Part shown: one piece after another, positions 56,492 through 64,000 of the stretch | Layout: the number at the start of each line of letters is the position of its first letter | How positions within the stretch are numbered: position 1 is the stretch's first letter | IMG/VR virus record: IMGVR_UViG_3300017991_000005 | Coordinates: 62,001 to 126,000 of that record | Reading direction: 5' to 3' (one strand) | Source of the DNA: a virus | DNA: 64,000 nt | Translations under genes and position numbers: made by a program | Notes under the pieces: generated by a model | What the model was told of the DNA's origin: nothing | Seen by the model: the letters and a program-made list of their open reading frames with translations, nothing else | The model's database searches: none

Positions 56492-56905
56492 CTATGCCGC
56501 CTTTTGCTTGTCGAAGATCACCGCCGTCTGCTTCTTGGCGCCCGTGGGGTCGCTCTGGCGCACGTAGGCGATCTTGACCTCGACGAGGTGCTGCGCCGGG
56601 AACTCCGCGACCGAGACGCCCTGCACCTCGATATAGGGCAAGTTGTCCGCGAGGTCCTTCACCGTGTAATACTGGACGAGCTGTGTCGTAACCGAGTCGA
56701 GGGGATCGAAGATGAGGTCCCACAGGTGCGAACCGAAGGAAGGGTCCGGCCTCCAGGAACCCACCCGCGTCTTGAGGATAACCTGGATGGCGGTCGCCAG
56801 AACCTCGTCGTCGCTCTTCGGGCCGAGGACCCCCATCACCCCGTATCGAAACGGGAACGCCGGGCCCGTCCAGACCCCGCTGATCGGCATGATGTCAAGG
56901 GCCAT
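56492..56905 (-). CDS. gp25/gpW-like baseplate wedge protein, 137 aa
   Basis: The core ATAIQVILKTRVGSWRPDPS, FGSHLWDLIFDPLDS, then LADNLPYIEVQGVSV matches the GPW/gp25 family (TRxGE...PxFG...I). It initiates sheath polymerisation at the baseplate. I use the ATG at 56905. An 18-bp inverted repeat lies just upstream. Confidence 0.85.
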   Translation of the reverse strand: MALDIMPISGVWTGPAFPFRYGVMGVLGPKSDDEVLATAIQVILKTRVGSWRPDPSFGSHLWDLIFDPLDSVTTQLVQYYTVKDLADNLPYIEVQGVSVAEFPAQHLVEVKIAYVRQSDPTGAKKQTAVIFDKQKAA

Positions 56906-56915
56906 CTTCCACCCC

Positions 56916-56933
56916 ACTGTCGCTACCGACAGT
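56916..56933. repeat. 18-bp perfect inverted repeat, copy 2
   Basis: Same ACTGTCG-CTAC-CGACAGT palindrome as at 13699. It fills the 27-base gap before the gp25-like start and touches the previous stop, so it could form an RNA hairpin or a protein-binding site. Confidence 0.75.
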
Positions 56934-57583
56934 CAGCTCAACACATGAATATGCCCCGGACCCAGCGCCGGGGCAAGAAGAGAATCTACCTGGATCGCCC
57001 GCGAGAACTCCGTCGCCGCCGCGAGCACGAGCTCCTGCACGAACCACGGGTATCCCCCCGATGGGGCCACCACCGGCAGGAGCGAGAGAACAGTGGCCGT
57101 GATTGCGGCCGGGAGCGGGACGGAGGCCCACTCGTGGGTGTGCAGGACCGCCCCGTCTATCGGGAGCGTGATGAGCTCCACGCTGTCCACGTGCTGGAGT
57201 AGCCCCTGGGCCCAGGCGTCCACGAAGACCTCCCAGCCCCCCTGCCCGGCCGTGAAGAGGCCGCTCACAAGGGCAGTCGCCTCGATGGCCGTCTTGTAGG
57301 CCGTCACGAGCGCCGAGAGCGTCGTGCCGAGCATCGTGTGGGCGTGGGTGTACGTCCCAGGAGGAGCCGGTGGCGGGGGCCCCGTGCCCGGCTGCATGTC
57401 GAGCCCTATGGTCGGCCAGAGCGTGACGAAGTGGGAGCAGGCCGCGTCGAGGAAGACGTAGGGGGCGTTCCCAGCCTGGACGGCGAACATCGGCCTGGAC
57501 TCCCCCGTGTCGGGGTCCGTCCACGTCTTGGCATTGAGCGCCGCGATGATGGCCTCCCGCATTGTCGTCGCTACGAGTGGCAT
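56933..57583 (-). CDS. Hypothetical baseplate-region protein, 216 aa
   Basis: Mostly helical and Ala/Leu-rich with Pro-rich linkers (MQPGTGPPPPAPPGTYTHAH). No signal peptide. A small baseplate or chaperone protein is plausible from its place between the spike gene and gp25. Start follows GGCATAAGGCATG-like sequence. Confidence 0.6.
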   Translation of the reverse strand: MPLVATTMREAIIAALNAKTWTDPDTGESRPMFAVQAGNAPYVFLDAACSHFVTLWPTIGLDMQPGTGPPPPAPPGTYTHAHTMLGTTLSALVTAYKTAIEATALVSGLFTAGQGGWEVFVDAWAQGLLQHVDSVELITLPIDGAVLHTHEWASVPLPAAITATVLSLLPVVAPSGGYPWFVQELVLAAATEFSRAIQVDSLLAPALGPGHIHVLS

Positions 57584-57586
57584 GCC

Positions 57587-57817
57587 TTATGGCTTCCATC
57601 CTTCCAGCCTCACCCAGGCGTGAAAAGTGCACCCCTCGACAGGGCACACGACGCTGGGCCGTACTTCTCCGTTCTTCTCTATCTTGTGCTGGGAGAGTGA
57701 GCACGTTTGTCCACACTCCGGGCACGACACGAGGGCCGACCGCCTGCCGTCCCTCCGCTTCGTGCCGCGCCAGACCCCTCTGGCCTTGAAGGGTTCGCCC
57801 TCCTTGATCGCTATCAT
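57587..57817 (-). CDS. Small zinc-ribbon protein, 76 aa
   Basis: The peptide MIAIKEGEPFKARGVWRGTK is followed by CPECGQTC and CPVEGCTF, a CxxC-CxxxxC ribbon. The start overlaps the spike gene stop by ATGA. It may stabilise the spike or act on nucleic acid. No named family. Confidence 0.6.
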   Translation of the reverse strand: MIAIKEGEPFKARGVWRGTKRRDGRRSALVSCPECGQTCSLSQHKIEKNGEVRPSVVCPVEGCTFHAWVRLEGWKP

Positions 57818-58452
57818 CCGCTCGCTTCGATTTCGAGGGACCCTTGGGGGTGGGGCGATCCCGTGTACGCGCACACGTGGTTCTTTGTCACGATCCCCGC
57901 CGGGATGAGCACCCCAGGGAACCCGATGAGCTGGACCTTCCCGGTTGTCAGACTGATCTTGATGCCCACGCCCCGACTGTCGAGGAGGGACATCTCGTTC
58001 TGCGTGGTGTCCATGGTGAAGACCATGGCGTCGGCCGGGGCTTTGATCTCGAATTTGCTGTTCGGGCTCTTCTCATCGAACCCGATGAGCCACCCCCCGG
58101 CCGTCTTCCGATAATTTCCTTTCGGCTCGCTGTTTGCTGGGCCGGTCGAGGACATCTCCGGGTTCGGGCCCTCGCCGGTCCCGTAGGGAACCCCGACCCA
58201 GACCGGCACGTGGGGGTCGCCTTGCTGGAACAGAATCCAGACCTGGGCCCCCACTCCGGGCACGAAGTCGTCGCCGTACGTCGGCCCCCCGAATGGGAAG
58301 CACGGGAGCGCCCAGGGGAGGTCCGTGTCCTTGATGTCCTGGTCCGTTACGGTCCCGTGGATGGCGGGGACGCGGACCTTGACCCGCCGGAGCCCCAGCG
58401 GGTCCTTCGTGTCCACTACCTGCCCAGGCCACAGGCCGTGCCGTTCTTTCAT
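57814..58452 (-). CDS. gpV-like baseplate spike protein, 212 aa
   Basis: The OB-fold segment LGLRRVKVRVPAIHG, LPWALPCFPFGG, PGVGAQVWILFQQGD and PVWVGVPYG follows the P2 gpV/Phage_base_V pattern, whose trimer forms the membrane-piercing spike. The later region (ADAMVFTMDTTQ, VGIKISLTTGKVQLIG) reads like a short triple-stranded beta helix. It overlaps the hub gene by ATGA. Confidence 0.83.
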   Translation of the reverse strand: MKERHGLWPGQVVDTKDPLGLRRVKVRVPAIHGTVTDQDIKDTDLPWALPCFPFGGPTYGDDFVPGVGAQVWILFQQGDPHVPVWVGVPYGTGEGPNPEMSSTGPANSEPKGNYRKTAGGWLIGFDEKSPNSKFEIKAPADAMVFTMDTTQNEMSLLDSRGVGIKISLTTGKVQLIGFPGVLIPAGIVTKNHVCAYTGSPHPQGSLEIEASG

Positions 58453-59663
58453 CCCAGCGCCCTCGCCGATACCTTTATAGTCTGTCCGAGCCCCTGAGCT
58501 CCCGTTGTCAGCGACAGGAGATAGGCGTCCTGCCCCCGCGAGGAGGACACGTTCGCCCCTCCGGCCGCCTGCTCTCCGGCCTCCGCCTCGCGGCGGTAGC
58601 CGGTGATATTCGTCGTGAACTTGCCTCCTTTGGCGTACTTGTGCTCGACCTCGAAGACGGGGTAACGCCCTCGGATGAACGCCCCCTTCGCCGGGACTTC
58701 CTTGAGGAAGTCCACCTCGATCATGTCCCCCACGGAGACCCGGAGGTCTCCCTTCGTCTGGAGGGTGATCCCGTAGTAGCGCATCCCCAGCTTGGCCCAC
58801 CGCGCCCTGGCGGCTGCCCGCACGAGGGCGAGGTCGGCCCCGGCCACGTTCTCGCTGCACAGGCCGCCGGAAGGGAGGCGCGGAACGTAAGTTGAGAGGG
58901 CAGGGCCCCCTGCCGAGGTAAGCCCGGCCTCGAAGTAGAATCCCGTCTTCTTCGTAACGTCGAAGGAATAGACCCCGTACCGGCGCCCCCCACCCCGGTC
59001 CACTTCGCCCCCGTAGAAGCTCACGGGCGAGTGTGCCGCCCGGTCGTCCACGCCGCCCAGGAGGTACTTGTCCGTCGAGGGCTGCTTGAAGTCGAAGGGG
59101 CGGAAGTGGAGGGTGCCGTTGTCAAACCAAAACCACACGTCCCCGCGCCCGGCCGGAGTAGCGGCCCAGTCGAGGAGGTACTTGAGAAAGTCAAAGTCGC
59201 TGTCTTCGAGCTGATACCACGTCCTCTGGCCGTCCATCTTCACCGTGTCCACCACGAAGCCGTAGCGGGCCCCCAGGAGGCGCACCACAGAATCCACCGT
59301 GGCGAGAGGGTAGGCCCCGATCTCGGCCTTTATGGCCGTCTGGAGGAGGGCGTCGGCGCCTCGAAGGGTCCCGTGGAGGTACTGGCGACTGAAATCGGAC
59401 TCGGAAGCGTCCACGTGGAGGTCGAGCCACCCCGTGGTCTCCTGGGTGTTGGACTTCGAGAAGGTCAGGCGCACCTTGAGGGGCGTCGTACCGGAGACGT
59501 AGGGCTCCCAGAAGGCCCAGTCCGAGTCCGCGAAGACAATTTCCCAGCGGCGCCCGTGCTTGAGGGCGCTGTGGAGGATGGAAAAGCTCTCCACGAGCGG
59601 CGTAGCGTCTTTCGCGCCCGTCGTGGGGTCCAGAATCTCGATTTTTATCTGCTTGCTGAACAT
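58449..59663 (-). CDS. gpD-like baseplate hub protein, 404 aa
   Basis: The order and content fit late control protein gpD/gp27. There is an N-terminal ADSDWAFWEPYVSGTTPLKV segment, then TVDSVVRLLGARYGFVVDTV and DFLKYLLDWAATPAGRGDVW, with the FDNGTLHFRPF strand typical of the hub. The trimer links the tail tube to the spike. It lies between the spike and LysM genes. Confidence 0.78.
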   Translation of the reverse strand: MFSKQIKIEILDPTTGAKDATPLVESFSILHSALKHGRRWEIVFADSDWAFWEPYVSGTTPLKVRLTFSKSNTQETTGWLDLHVDASESDFSRQYLHGTLRGADALLQTAIKAEIGAYPLATVDSVVRLLGARYGFVVDTVKMDGQRTWYQLEDSDFDFLKYLLDWAATPAGRGDVWFWFDNGTLHFRPFDFKQPSTDKYLLGGVDDRAAHSPVSFYGGEVDRGGGRRYGVYSFDVTKKTGFYFEAGLTSAGGPALSTYVPRLPSGGLCSENVAGADLALVRAAARARWAKLGMRYYGITLQTKGDLRVSVGDMIEVDFLKEVPAKGAFIRGRYPVFEVEHKYAKGGKFTTNITGYRREAEAGEQAAGGANVSSSRGQDAYLLSLTTGAQGLGQTIKVSARALG

Positions 59664-60014
59664 CTAAATGTTTTGCTTCCGTTCCTGGGCCGCCTGGAGA
59701 GCCGCCATCACGTGCTCTTCCTTCGGAATGATGATTGTGAGCCCCCGCACCACGTCCCTGGGGGGATAATTGATCTTGTTCACGTGCCCGATGACCCAGA
59801 AGAGGTTCTTGTCCCCGTAATACTCGTAGGCGTAGCCCGTGAGGTCGCCCGCGTGGGCCTCGTCCACGATCACACGGTCCTCGTCGCCGTCAATCTGTAT
59901 CTCCGGGGGCCTCCAGATGCCGAAAAACGCCTTTCCCTTGTCCAGGAAGAGGGGCGTCTCCTTGAACGGCGACGTGAAGGGCAATTCCAGCTCGAATTTC
60001 TCCTTGTCCGCCAT
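59664..60014 (-). CDS. LysM-like gpX/gp53-type baseplate protein, 116 aa
   Basis: The core DLTGYAYEYYGDKNLFWVIG followed by HVNKINYPPRDVVRGLTIII is the LysM-like pattern (YYGD..W.IA..N.I..P) of P2 gpX and T4 gp53. Such proteins hold hub and wedge together. The stop lies one base from the hub start. Confidence 0.8.
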   Translation of the reverse strand: MADKEKFELELPFTSPFKETPLFLDKGKAFFGIWRPPEIQIDGDEDRVIVDEAHAGDLTGYAYEYYGDKNLFWVIGHVNKINYPPRDVVRGLTIIIPKEEHVMAALQAAQERKQNI

Positions 60015-60018
60015 GTTT

Positions 60019-60645
60019 CTACCCCGGAATAGCTACCACCCCCGTCTGCGGGGGTGCCTGATAGATGGGATTGCTCGGCCCCGTGAGCGTCGTCTTGCCC
60101 TCGGCGATGGTGAACCAGTCCGGATAGAAGCCGGAAACGCGCTGGAGCGTGATTTCGGCCTTTGCGCCGTGCGGACGGACGGTCCTGGGGTCGAAAGGAC
60201 CCGTCCAGCGGACGTTCGTGCCGAGGCAGACGCACCGGAGGGTCATGAAAGACCCGAAAACGACGAGAACGAAGGGCGGATCGCCGGGTCGGGCGTTCGT
60301 CCGGAGCTTGTCCGGCGACCTTTTCCGGCCTCGCGGCGCTCCGAGGGCCTGGAGCCACCTCAATTTCCTCTCCATTTGCTGGAGAACGGTGTCATCGGAC
60401 GCCGATTCCTGCGCTTGGGAGCCTACTCCGGCCTGGAACTTGAGCGTGAGGGTCCAGTTTGCCCACCCTCCGCCGGTCCACTTCCACGAGAGGGGCTCCG
60501 AAGCGCCCGCGTCGATCACCGGCTGCCAGTTGCTCTGATACTGCTCCGGGATTCCCTCGTCCGTGGGGAAGCTCTCGAAGTTGAGACGCTGATTCGGGTC
60601 CTTTTCGAGGACCAGAGAGCACATGACTGGAGGCCCCACAGGCAT
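60019..60645 (-). CDS. Tail tube/LysM-adaptor-like protein, 208 aa
   Basis: The N-terminal half (LNFESFPTDEGIPEQYQSNW, then DAGASEPLSWKWTGGG) resembles the CIS_tube-like initiator proteins that lie between tape measure and hub in contractile systems. The second half has a VLVVFGSFMTLRCVCLG strand. I rate the family match as probable rather than certain. Confidence 0.62.
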   Translation of the reverse strand: MPVGPPVMCSLVLEKDPNQRLNFESFPTDEGIPEQYQSNWQPVIDAGASEPLSWKWTGGGWANWTLTLKFQAGVGSQAQESASDDTVLQQMERKLRWLQALGAPRGRKRSPDKLRTNARPGDPPFVLVVFGSFMTLRCVCLGTNVRWTGPFDPRTVRPHGAKAEITLQRVSGFYPDWFTIAEGKTTLTGPSNPIYQAPPQTGVVAIPG

Positions 60646-62864
60646 TAGAACCCTCCTTCGAGGGCGGGCGGGCGCACCCGCTCGTCCCGCGAGAGCAGAT
60701 TCACGATCTTTCCGAGCTGCCCGACCGCCTGCTTGAGGAGGTCTTTCAGCTCCAGGTCCGTTTCAACCTTCATGGGGCCCATTTCCACGGGCGCCATGAG
60801 GGGTAGAACGCTCGCCATGAACCTCTGGATGTAGGTCTTCTCCAGCGGGAGCACCATTTCGGGAATCCCGCGCTCCACGAGGGTCGTCGCCGTCGGCTCC
60901 GTCACGATACCGCCCTCTTGGAGGTAGCTTAGAGAGCCCAGGCCGAGGTTTCCTCCCAGCGTCCCACCGATCACCGGCACCTTCCACCGGAGGAGGCTAT
61001 TGATTGTGTCGATAATCGTGCTATTGATGAGGTCTTTTATGGTCTCCACAGGGGCCGTTACGAGCCCCTTTATCGTGTCGATGAATTTCCCGGCCATTTT
61101 TCCGACCGATTTGAGCCCCACAAGCTCCAGGAGGCTCATTATCTTCTCTTTGATCCAGTCCATGGCCTTGACGAAAGACGTTTTTATGGTGTCCACGACC
61201 CCGAAAAAGAAGTCTTTGACCTTCTTGAAGCCCGATTCGAGCGTCGTCCAGGCCCAGGTGATGGCGTTCCAGGCCGCATCCTTCACGCTTTTCCACACGC
61301 CCACGACCACCTTGCCCACTTCCTTCCAGAAGGAGAGCATGTTTTTCACGATCCCCACGACCTTCTCGAAGATCGGGACGACGAGCGCCTTCACGATCTT
61401 GTAAATCATCTTCCAGATATTGATGTAAATCGTGAAAGCTCGGATGATCGGCGGTCCGATGAAGTCCCAGATGGCCTTCACCACCCCTTTCAGGATGCCC
61501 CACGCCCGCTCCAGGATGTCAGCGAGCCCGGCCCAGGCGTCCTTGATGATGGTCATCCACTCTTCCAGGCCGATAGCGAGTATCTCCGCGAGCCACCCCA
61601 CCACCTTCGCCAGGGGGTCGATCACCACCATGAGGACTTTGGCGATCTGGAGCCATGCCTTGACCATCCACATCATGTACTTCGCCTGGGTCTCGATGGA
61701 CATCTTGAGGAGCAGCCCCACGATCTTCACGAGAGGGGGCACGATGGGGAGCAGCGCGTCCACGAGCTCGACGAAAATCTCCACGAGCTCCTGAATGAGC
61801 GGCGCCTGATCCTCGGCCATCTTGGCGAAGAGGTCGATGATCGGCATGATCGCCGGTTCGAGAGTGTCCAGGAAGGTGTCCGCTACCCTGAAAATCGCCC
61901 CGATTATCACCCCCAGGAGGGGCTCCAGGCGCTCGAATCCGGCCACCATGATCGGGACGAGCTTCTCGACGAGCTTCGAGATGATGTCCACGGCCTTGGT
62001 GAGAATGGGAATGATGGCCGTTTCGAGGATCATGTTCACGACCCGGAGGATGATCGGTAGGACCTTCTCGGCGAGGTCCGTGAGGGAGGAAATGATGCGG
62101 CCCAGAGGCTCCTTGAGACCGTCCCAGAGCTTCTTGATGGCCCCGAAGACGGTCGAGATCACCCCTCCCCCCTCGCTCAGGCCGGACACGAAGTCCCCCA
62201 CGAGGGGAATCAGGTTCGTCACGATGTCCACGATGGGGGTCAGGGCTTCGGAGAGCATCGGCGCGAGCTTCACGGAGAGCTTGTAGAACTCCTCGGTCAG
62301 CGGCGCCAGGGTGGTCTTGAAAGCGTTCTGGAGGACCTCGATTCCGGGGCCGATGGTGTCCTTGAGCGTGTCCCAGACAAAGCCCAGGGTGCGCTTCCCC
62401 GCCTCCATCCCGGCCCCGAAGATGGCGCCGACTCCTCCGATCTTGATGATCTGGCCGAGGGCCCCTCGAACGAAGTTGAGCTGCCCGAAGAGGCCCTCGG
62501 ATTCCTTCTTCATTCTGCGGGCCGACTTGCTCGCCCGCATTGTCTCCGTGTCGAACTCCCCCATGGCGCCCGCCGCGTCTCGCGCCACCTTTTTGACCTC
62601 GGTAACGGAGGAGGTCAGGGCCATGGTCAGGGACCGAAGGATCATGTTCGTCTGATTGAACCCGGCCTCGATGGTCGTAGCGACAGTATCCGTGGCGGTC
62701 CCCATGCTCTGGGTGGCCTTTTCGGCACTCTCGGCGAGGTCCTCGACGTGAACCTCGGCCGCTTTGGTGGCGGCTTCGACGTTCTCCTCGGCTTTGGTGA
62801 CCACGCCACTGGCGAGGTCCGTCGCCGAGAAGACGAAACCGAGATTTTCAACGGCGTCGGCCAC
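60645..62864 (-). CDS. Tail tape measure protein, 739 aa
   Basis: The N-terminal 130 residues form a charged coiled coil (ENVEAATKAAEVHVEDLAES). The long middle is built of amphipathic and hydrophobic helices with many Ile/Val/Met and the repeat-like LTPIVDIVTNLIPLVGDFVS, LVEKLVPIMVAGFERLEPLL. GTG start after GGGAGGCGCGGA. The length sets tail length. It is upstream of hub and spike, the expected order. Confidence 0.85.
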   Translation of the reverse strand: MADAVENLGFVFSATDLASGVVTKAEENVEAATKAAEVHVEDLAESAEKATQSMGTATDTVATTIEAGFNQTNMILRSLTMALTSSVTEVKKVARDAAGAMGEFDTETMRASKSARRMKKESEGLFGQLNFVRGALGQIIKIGGVGAIFGAGMEAGKRTLGFVWDTLKDTIGPGIEVLQNAFKTTLAPLTEEFYKLSVKLAPMLSEALTPIVDIVTNLIPLVGDFVSGLSEGGGVISTVFGAIKKLWDGLKEPLGRIISSLTDLAEKVLPIILRVVNMILETAIIPILTKAVDIISKLVEKLVPIMVAGFERLEPLLGVIIGAIFRVADTFLDTLEPAIMPIIDLFAKMAEDQAPLIQELVEIFVELVDALLPIVPPLVKIVGLLLKMSIETQAKYMMWMVKAWLQIAKVLMVVIDPLAKVVGWLAEILAIGLEEWMTIIKDAWAGLADILERAWGILKGVVKAIWDFIGPPIIRAFTIYINIWKMIYKIVKALVVPIFEKVVGIVKNMLSFWKEVGKVVVGVWKSVKDAAWNAITWAWTTLESGFKKVKDFFFGVVDTIKTSFVKAMDWIKEKIMSLLELVGLKSVGKMAGKFIDTIKGLVTAPVETIKDLINSTIIDTINSLLRWKVPVIGGTLGGNLGLGSLSYLQEGGIVTEPTATTLVERGIPEMVLPLEKTYIQRFMASVLPLMAPVEMGPMKVETDLELKDLLKQAVGQLGKIVNLLSRDERVRPPALEGGF

Positions 62865-63051
62865 TCCGCGCCTCCCTGAGAGCCTTGTCGTGCTGTGCTT
62901 TGTCCTCCCGGAACTTGTCCGCGAGGCGCTTCACGAAGTCCTCCCGCTGCCACGAGGTCATCGAGGCCCACGCCTCGTAGGGCTGGCGCCCGTGCACCAT
63001 GATGTCAAACCTCTGGCGGCGGAGAATCTCCAGGTCCGGAACTTGCCGCAC
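62848..63051 (-). CDS. Small downstream frame of the tail chaperone region, 67 aa
   Basis: The protein (RQVPDLEILRRQRFDIMVHG at the start) is basic and helical. It starts at GTG 63051 with no ribosome site and overlaps the upstream gene by 47 bases, so it is more likely the second part of a frameshift product (-2 or +1 at TTTTTT in 63053-63058), or starts at ATG 63000. It overlaps the tape measure gene. As an independent gene it is doubtful. Confidence 0.55.
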   Translation of the reverse strand: MRQVPDLEILRRQRFDIMVHGRQPYEAWASMTSWQREDFVKRLADKFREDKAQHDKALREARSGRRR

Positions 63052-63892
63052 GAAAAAAGCTGCCGTCCAGCGGGAGCCTCGTGCGGAAATAGCCCCCGCA
63101 GTGCGGGCAATCGAAGCGCGGGGTCAGGTCGTAGCCCGTTTCGCGCCTCCGGAACGCCTCCGAGAGGGCCCGGAGGTCGCGGGCGACGGCCTCGCGCACC
63201 CAGTCGATGGCGTCGAGTATCTTCATGGCCTTGCCCCCCACCGACACAATGTGCTTGGCGAGGGTGTACGTGTGGAGAGGGCTCCCCGGATGGGTCTGGA
63301 TGCTCTCTTGCTGCCGCGCCCAGTCCTCGGCCGAGATCATGTCCCGAAGCCGGAGGAGCTTCCACGACACCTTGGCCTTGCTCAGAGGCAGCGGGGGCGC
63401 CTCGAAGGGCTCTCGCCACTTGTGCGCCTCACTGTCTTCGATGGTCTTGCACTCCATCTCCTCGATGTTCACCATCTTGGGGAAGAACTTGTGGCAGTGC
63501 GGGCACCTGGGCCGGAACCGCATGATGGGATCGTAGGAGAAAGCGAGCAGGTTCATGAGGAGGGCCACCCAGTCGCTCAAGAGGAGGTCCTCGTAGGGGA
63601 GTCCCTTGAGGTCCACGAGCTGGGCGACCACGTATCGGAAGACCGGGGTGGCCTCGACGCCCTCGCCAGCCCCGGCGAGGAGCTCTTCCTGCTCCCCCCG
63701 GATGGGGTAGATGATGACCTTGCCACCGGGGCACTTGCCCCCGTAGAGAACGCCCCGCGAGGGCAGCGTGTAGGGAAGACTGATCCCCTTGGGTTCCGCT
63801 ACCGCCTTCTCCTCCGTCGGTCTGGGGGTTTCGGTGGCCGCAGCCGGGTGTCCCGTCCCCGCTGCGTCCTCGTTCCGAACGTCGTCTGCCAT
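63005..63892 (-). CDS. T4 gp26-like baseplate hub/tail assembly protein with zinc motifs, 295 aa
   Basis: The core LPYTLPSRGVLYGGKCPGGK, VIIYPIRGEQEELLAGAGEG, LLLSDWVALLMNLLAFSYDP resembles the gp26-type hub assembly family. CPHCHKFFPK and CPHCGGYF are two CxxC pairs. The normal stop is at 63005. Codons 279-280 are TTT TTT inside a six-T run next to the start of the overlapping small frame. Confidence 0.7.
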   Translation of the reverse strand: MADDVRNEDAAGTGHPAAATETPRPTEEKAVAEPKGISLPYTLPSRGVLYGGKCPGGKVIIYPIRGEQEELLAGAGEGVEATPVFRYVVAQLVDLKGLPYEDLLLSDWVALLMNLLAFSYDPIMRFRPRCPHCHKFFPKMVNIEEMECKTIEDSEAHKWREPFEAPPLPLSKAKVSWKLLRLRDMISAEDWARQQESIQTHPGSPLHTYTLAKHIVSVGGKAMKILDAIDWVREAVARDLRALSEAFRRRETGYDLTPRFDCPHCGGYFRTRLPLDGSFFRAASSGPGDSPPPEV

Positions 63893-63934
63893 TGTAACGC
63901 CCCTTTCATGTCAAAATCCTGCCATGTGAGGGCA

Positions 63935-63958
63935 GAGGGGGCCCCCGGAGGCCCCCTT
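63935..63958 (-). terminator. Intergenic GC hairpin, GGGGGCC/GGCCCCC
   Basis: A 7-bp GC stem with a 6-nt loop lies between the upstream partial gene and the gp26-like gene. There is no U-run. It resembles the hairpins at 6342 and 7708. Confidence 0.45.
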
Positions 63959-63966
63959 CCACCTTC

Positions 63967-64000
63967 CTACTTCTGGAGTCCCTGGATGAGGTCCACCGAG
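63967..64000 (-). CDS. Partial CDS, C-terminal end only
   Basis: The last 10 codons (SVDLIQGLQK) and the TAG are visible at the right edge. The hairpin follows the stop. Because the next genes are tail assembly and tape measure, the full gene is probably a tail tube or chaperone gene, but this cannot be shown from ten residues. Confidence 0.45.
   Translation of the reverse strand, partial: SVDLIQGLQK

Overview
This window is one long stretch of a tailed-phage genome with a contractile tail (myovirus type). It looks high in GC (I judge over 60% by eye; not computed). Every gene I can support is read from the minus strand, so the biological order runs from base 64000 down to base 1. I assign a contractile tail because I see homologues of the P2/T4 baseplate proteins: gp25/gpW, gpJ, gpI, the gpV spike, the gpD hub, a LysM-type gpX/gp53, and a tape measure. 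The host is a bacterium I cannot name. Promoters are sigma70-like, GGAGG ribosome sites are common, a lipoprotein lies next to the holin, and at least two transcripts look leaderless.

Layout from right to left. (1) 64000-44900: late tail and lysis block. It holds a gp26-like tail/baseplate protein with a possible slippery T6 run, the tape measure, tube/LysM/hub/spike, baseplate wedge genes, fibres with Fn3-like and lectin-like domains, then an LLH-type holin and a lipoprotein. A free-standing LAGLIDADG endonuclease and a terminator close it. (2) 44200-33380: replication and repair. It holds family 4 uracil-DNA glycosylase, a Ski2-like helicase, a tyrosine/dual-specificity phosphatase, an initiator-like protein carrying iterons inside its gene, a DnaC-like loader, a DnaB-like helicase, RNase H1, a DnaG-like primase, a probable ssDNA-binding protein, a strange tRNA-like element and a family A DNA polymerase with a zinc-ribbon insertion. 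(3) 31180-25370: recombination. It holds a UvsW-like helicase, a RecA/UvsX-like recombinase, a resolvase-type PD-(D/E)XK nuclease and a Cas4/RecB-like nuclease. (4) 25000-15360: packaging and head. It holds the small and large terminase subunits, a T4 gp20-like portal interrupted by a complete intein with a LAGLIDADG domain, an HU-like protein, a MuF-like head protein and a RuvC-like nuclease. The major capsid protein is not in the window. (5) 15080-1: short transcription units of mostly unknown early or accessory genes, a ParB-like protein, a Tudor-like protein, a tRNA-Leu(UAG), and a self-contained four-gene operon led by a truncated pyruvate phosphate dikinase.

Three features tie the genome together. 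First, at least nine minus-strand promoters share a 17-bp spacer related to AGTGGACCGTGATACCC, which suggests one coordinated regulon. Second, many DNA-metabolism proteins end (or begin) in lysine-rich KKKG/KKAA tails. Third, zinc-ribbon motifs are unusually common. The strongest candidates for something new are the truncated-PPDK operon (9266-12230), the tRNA-like gene with a 64-nt anticodon loop directly abutting the polymerase start (33384-33517), and the iteron/AT-rich origin inside the initiator gene (38462-38754). There is no gene-free stretch longer than about 180 bases; the larger gaps hold the promoters, terminators and RNA elements listed. All family assignments come from motif recognition, not from database searches.
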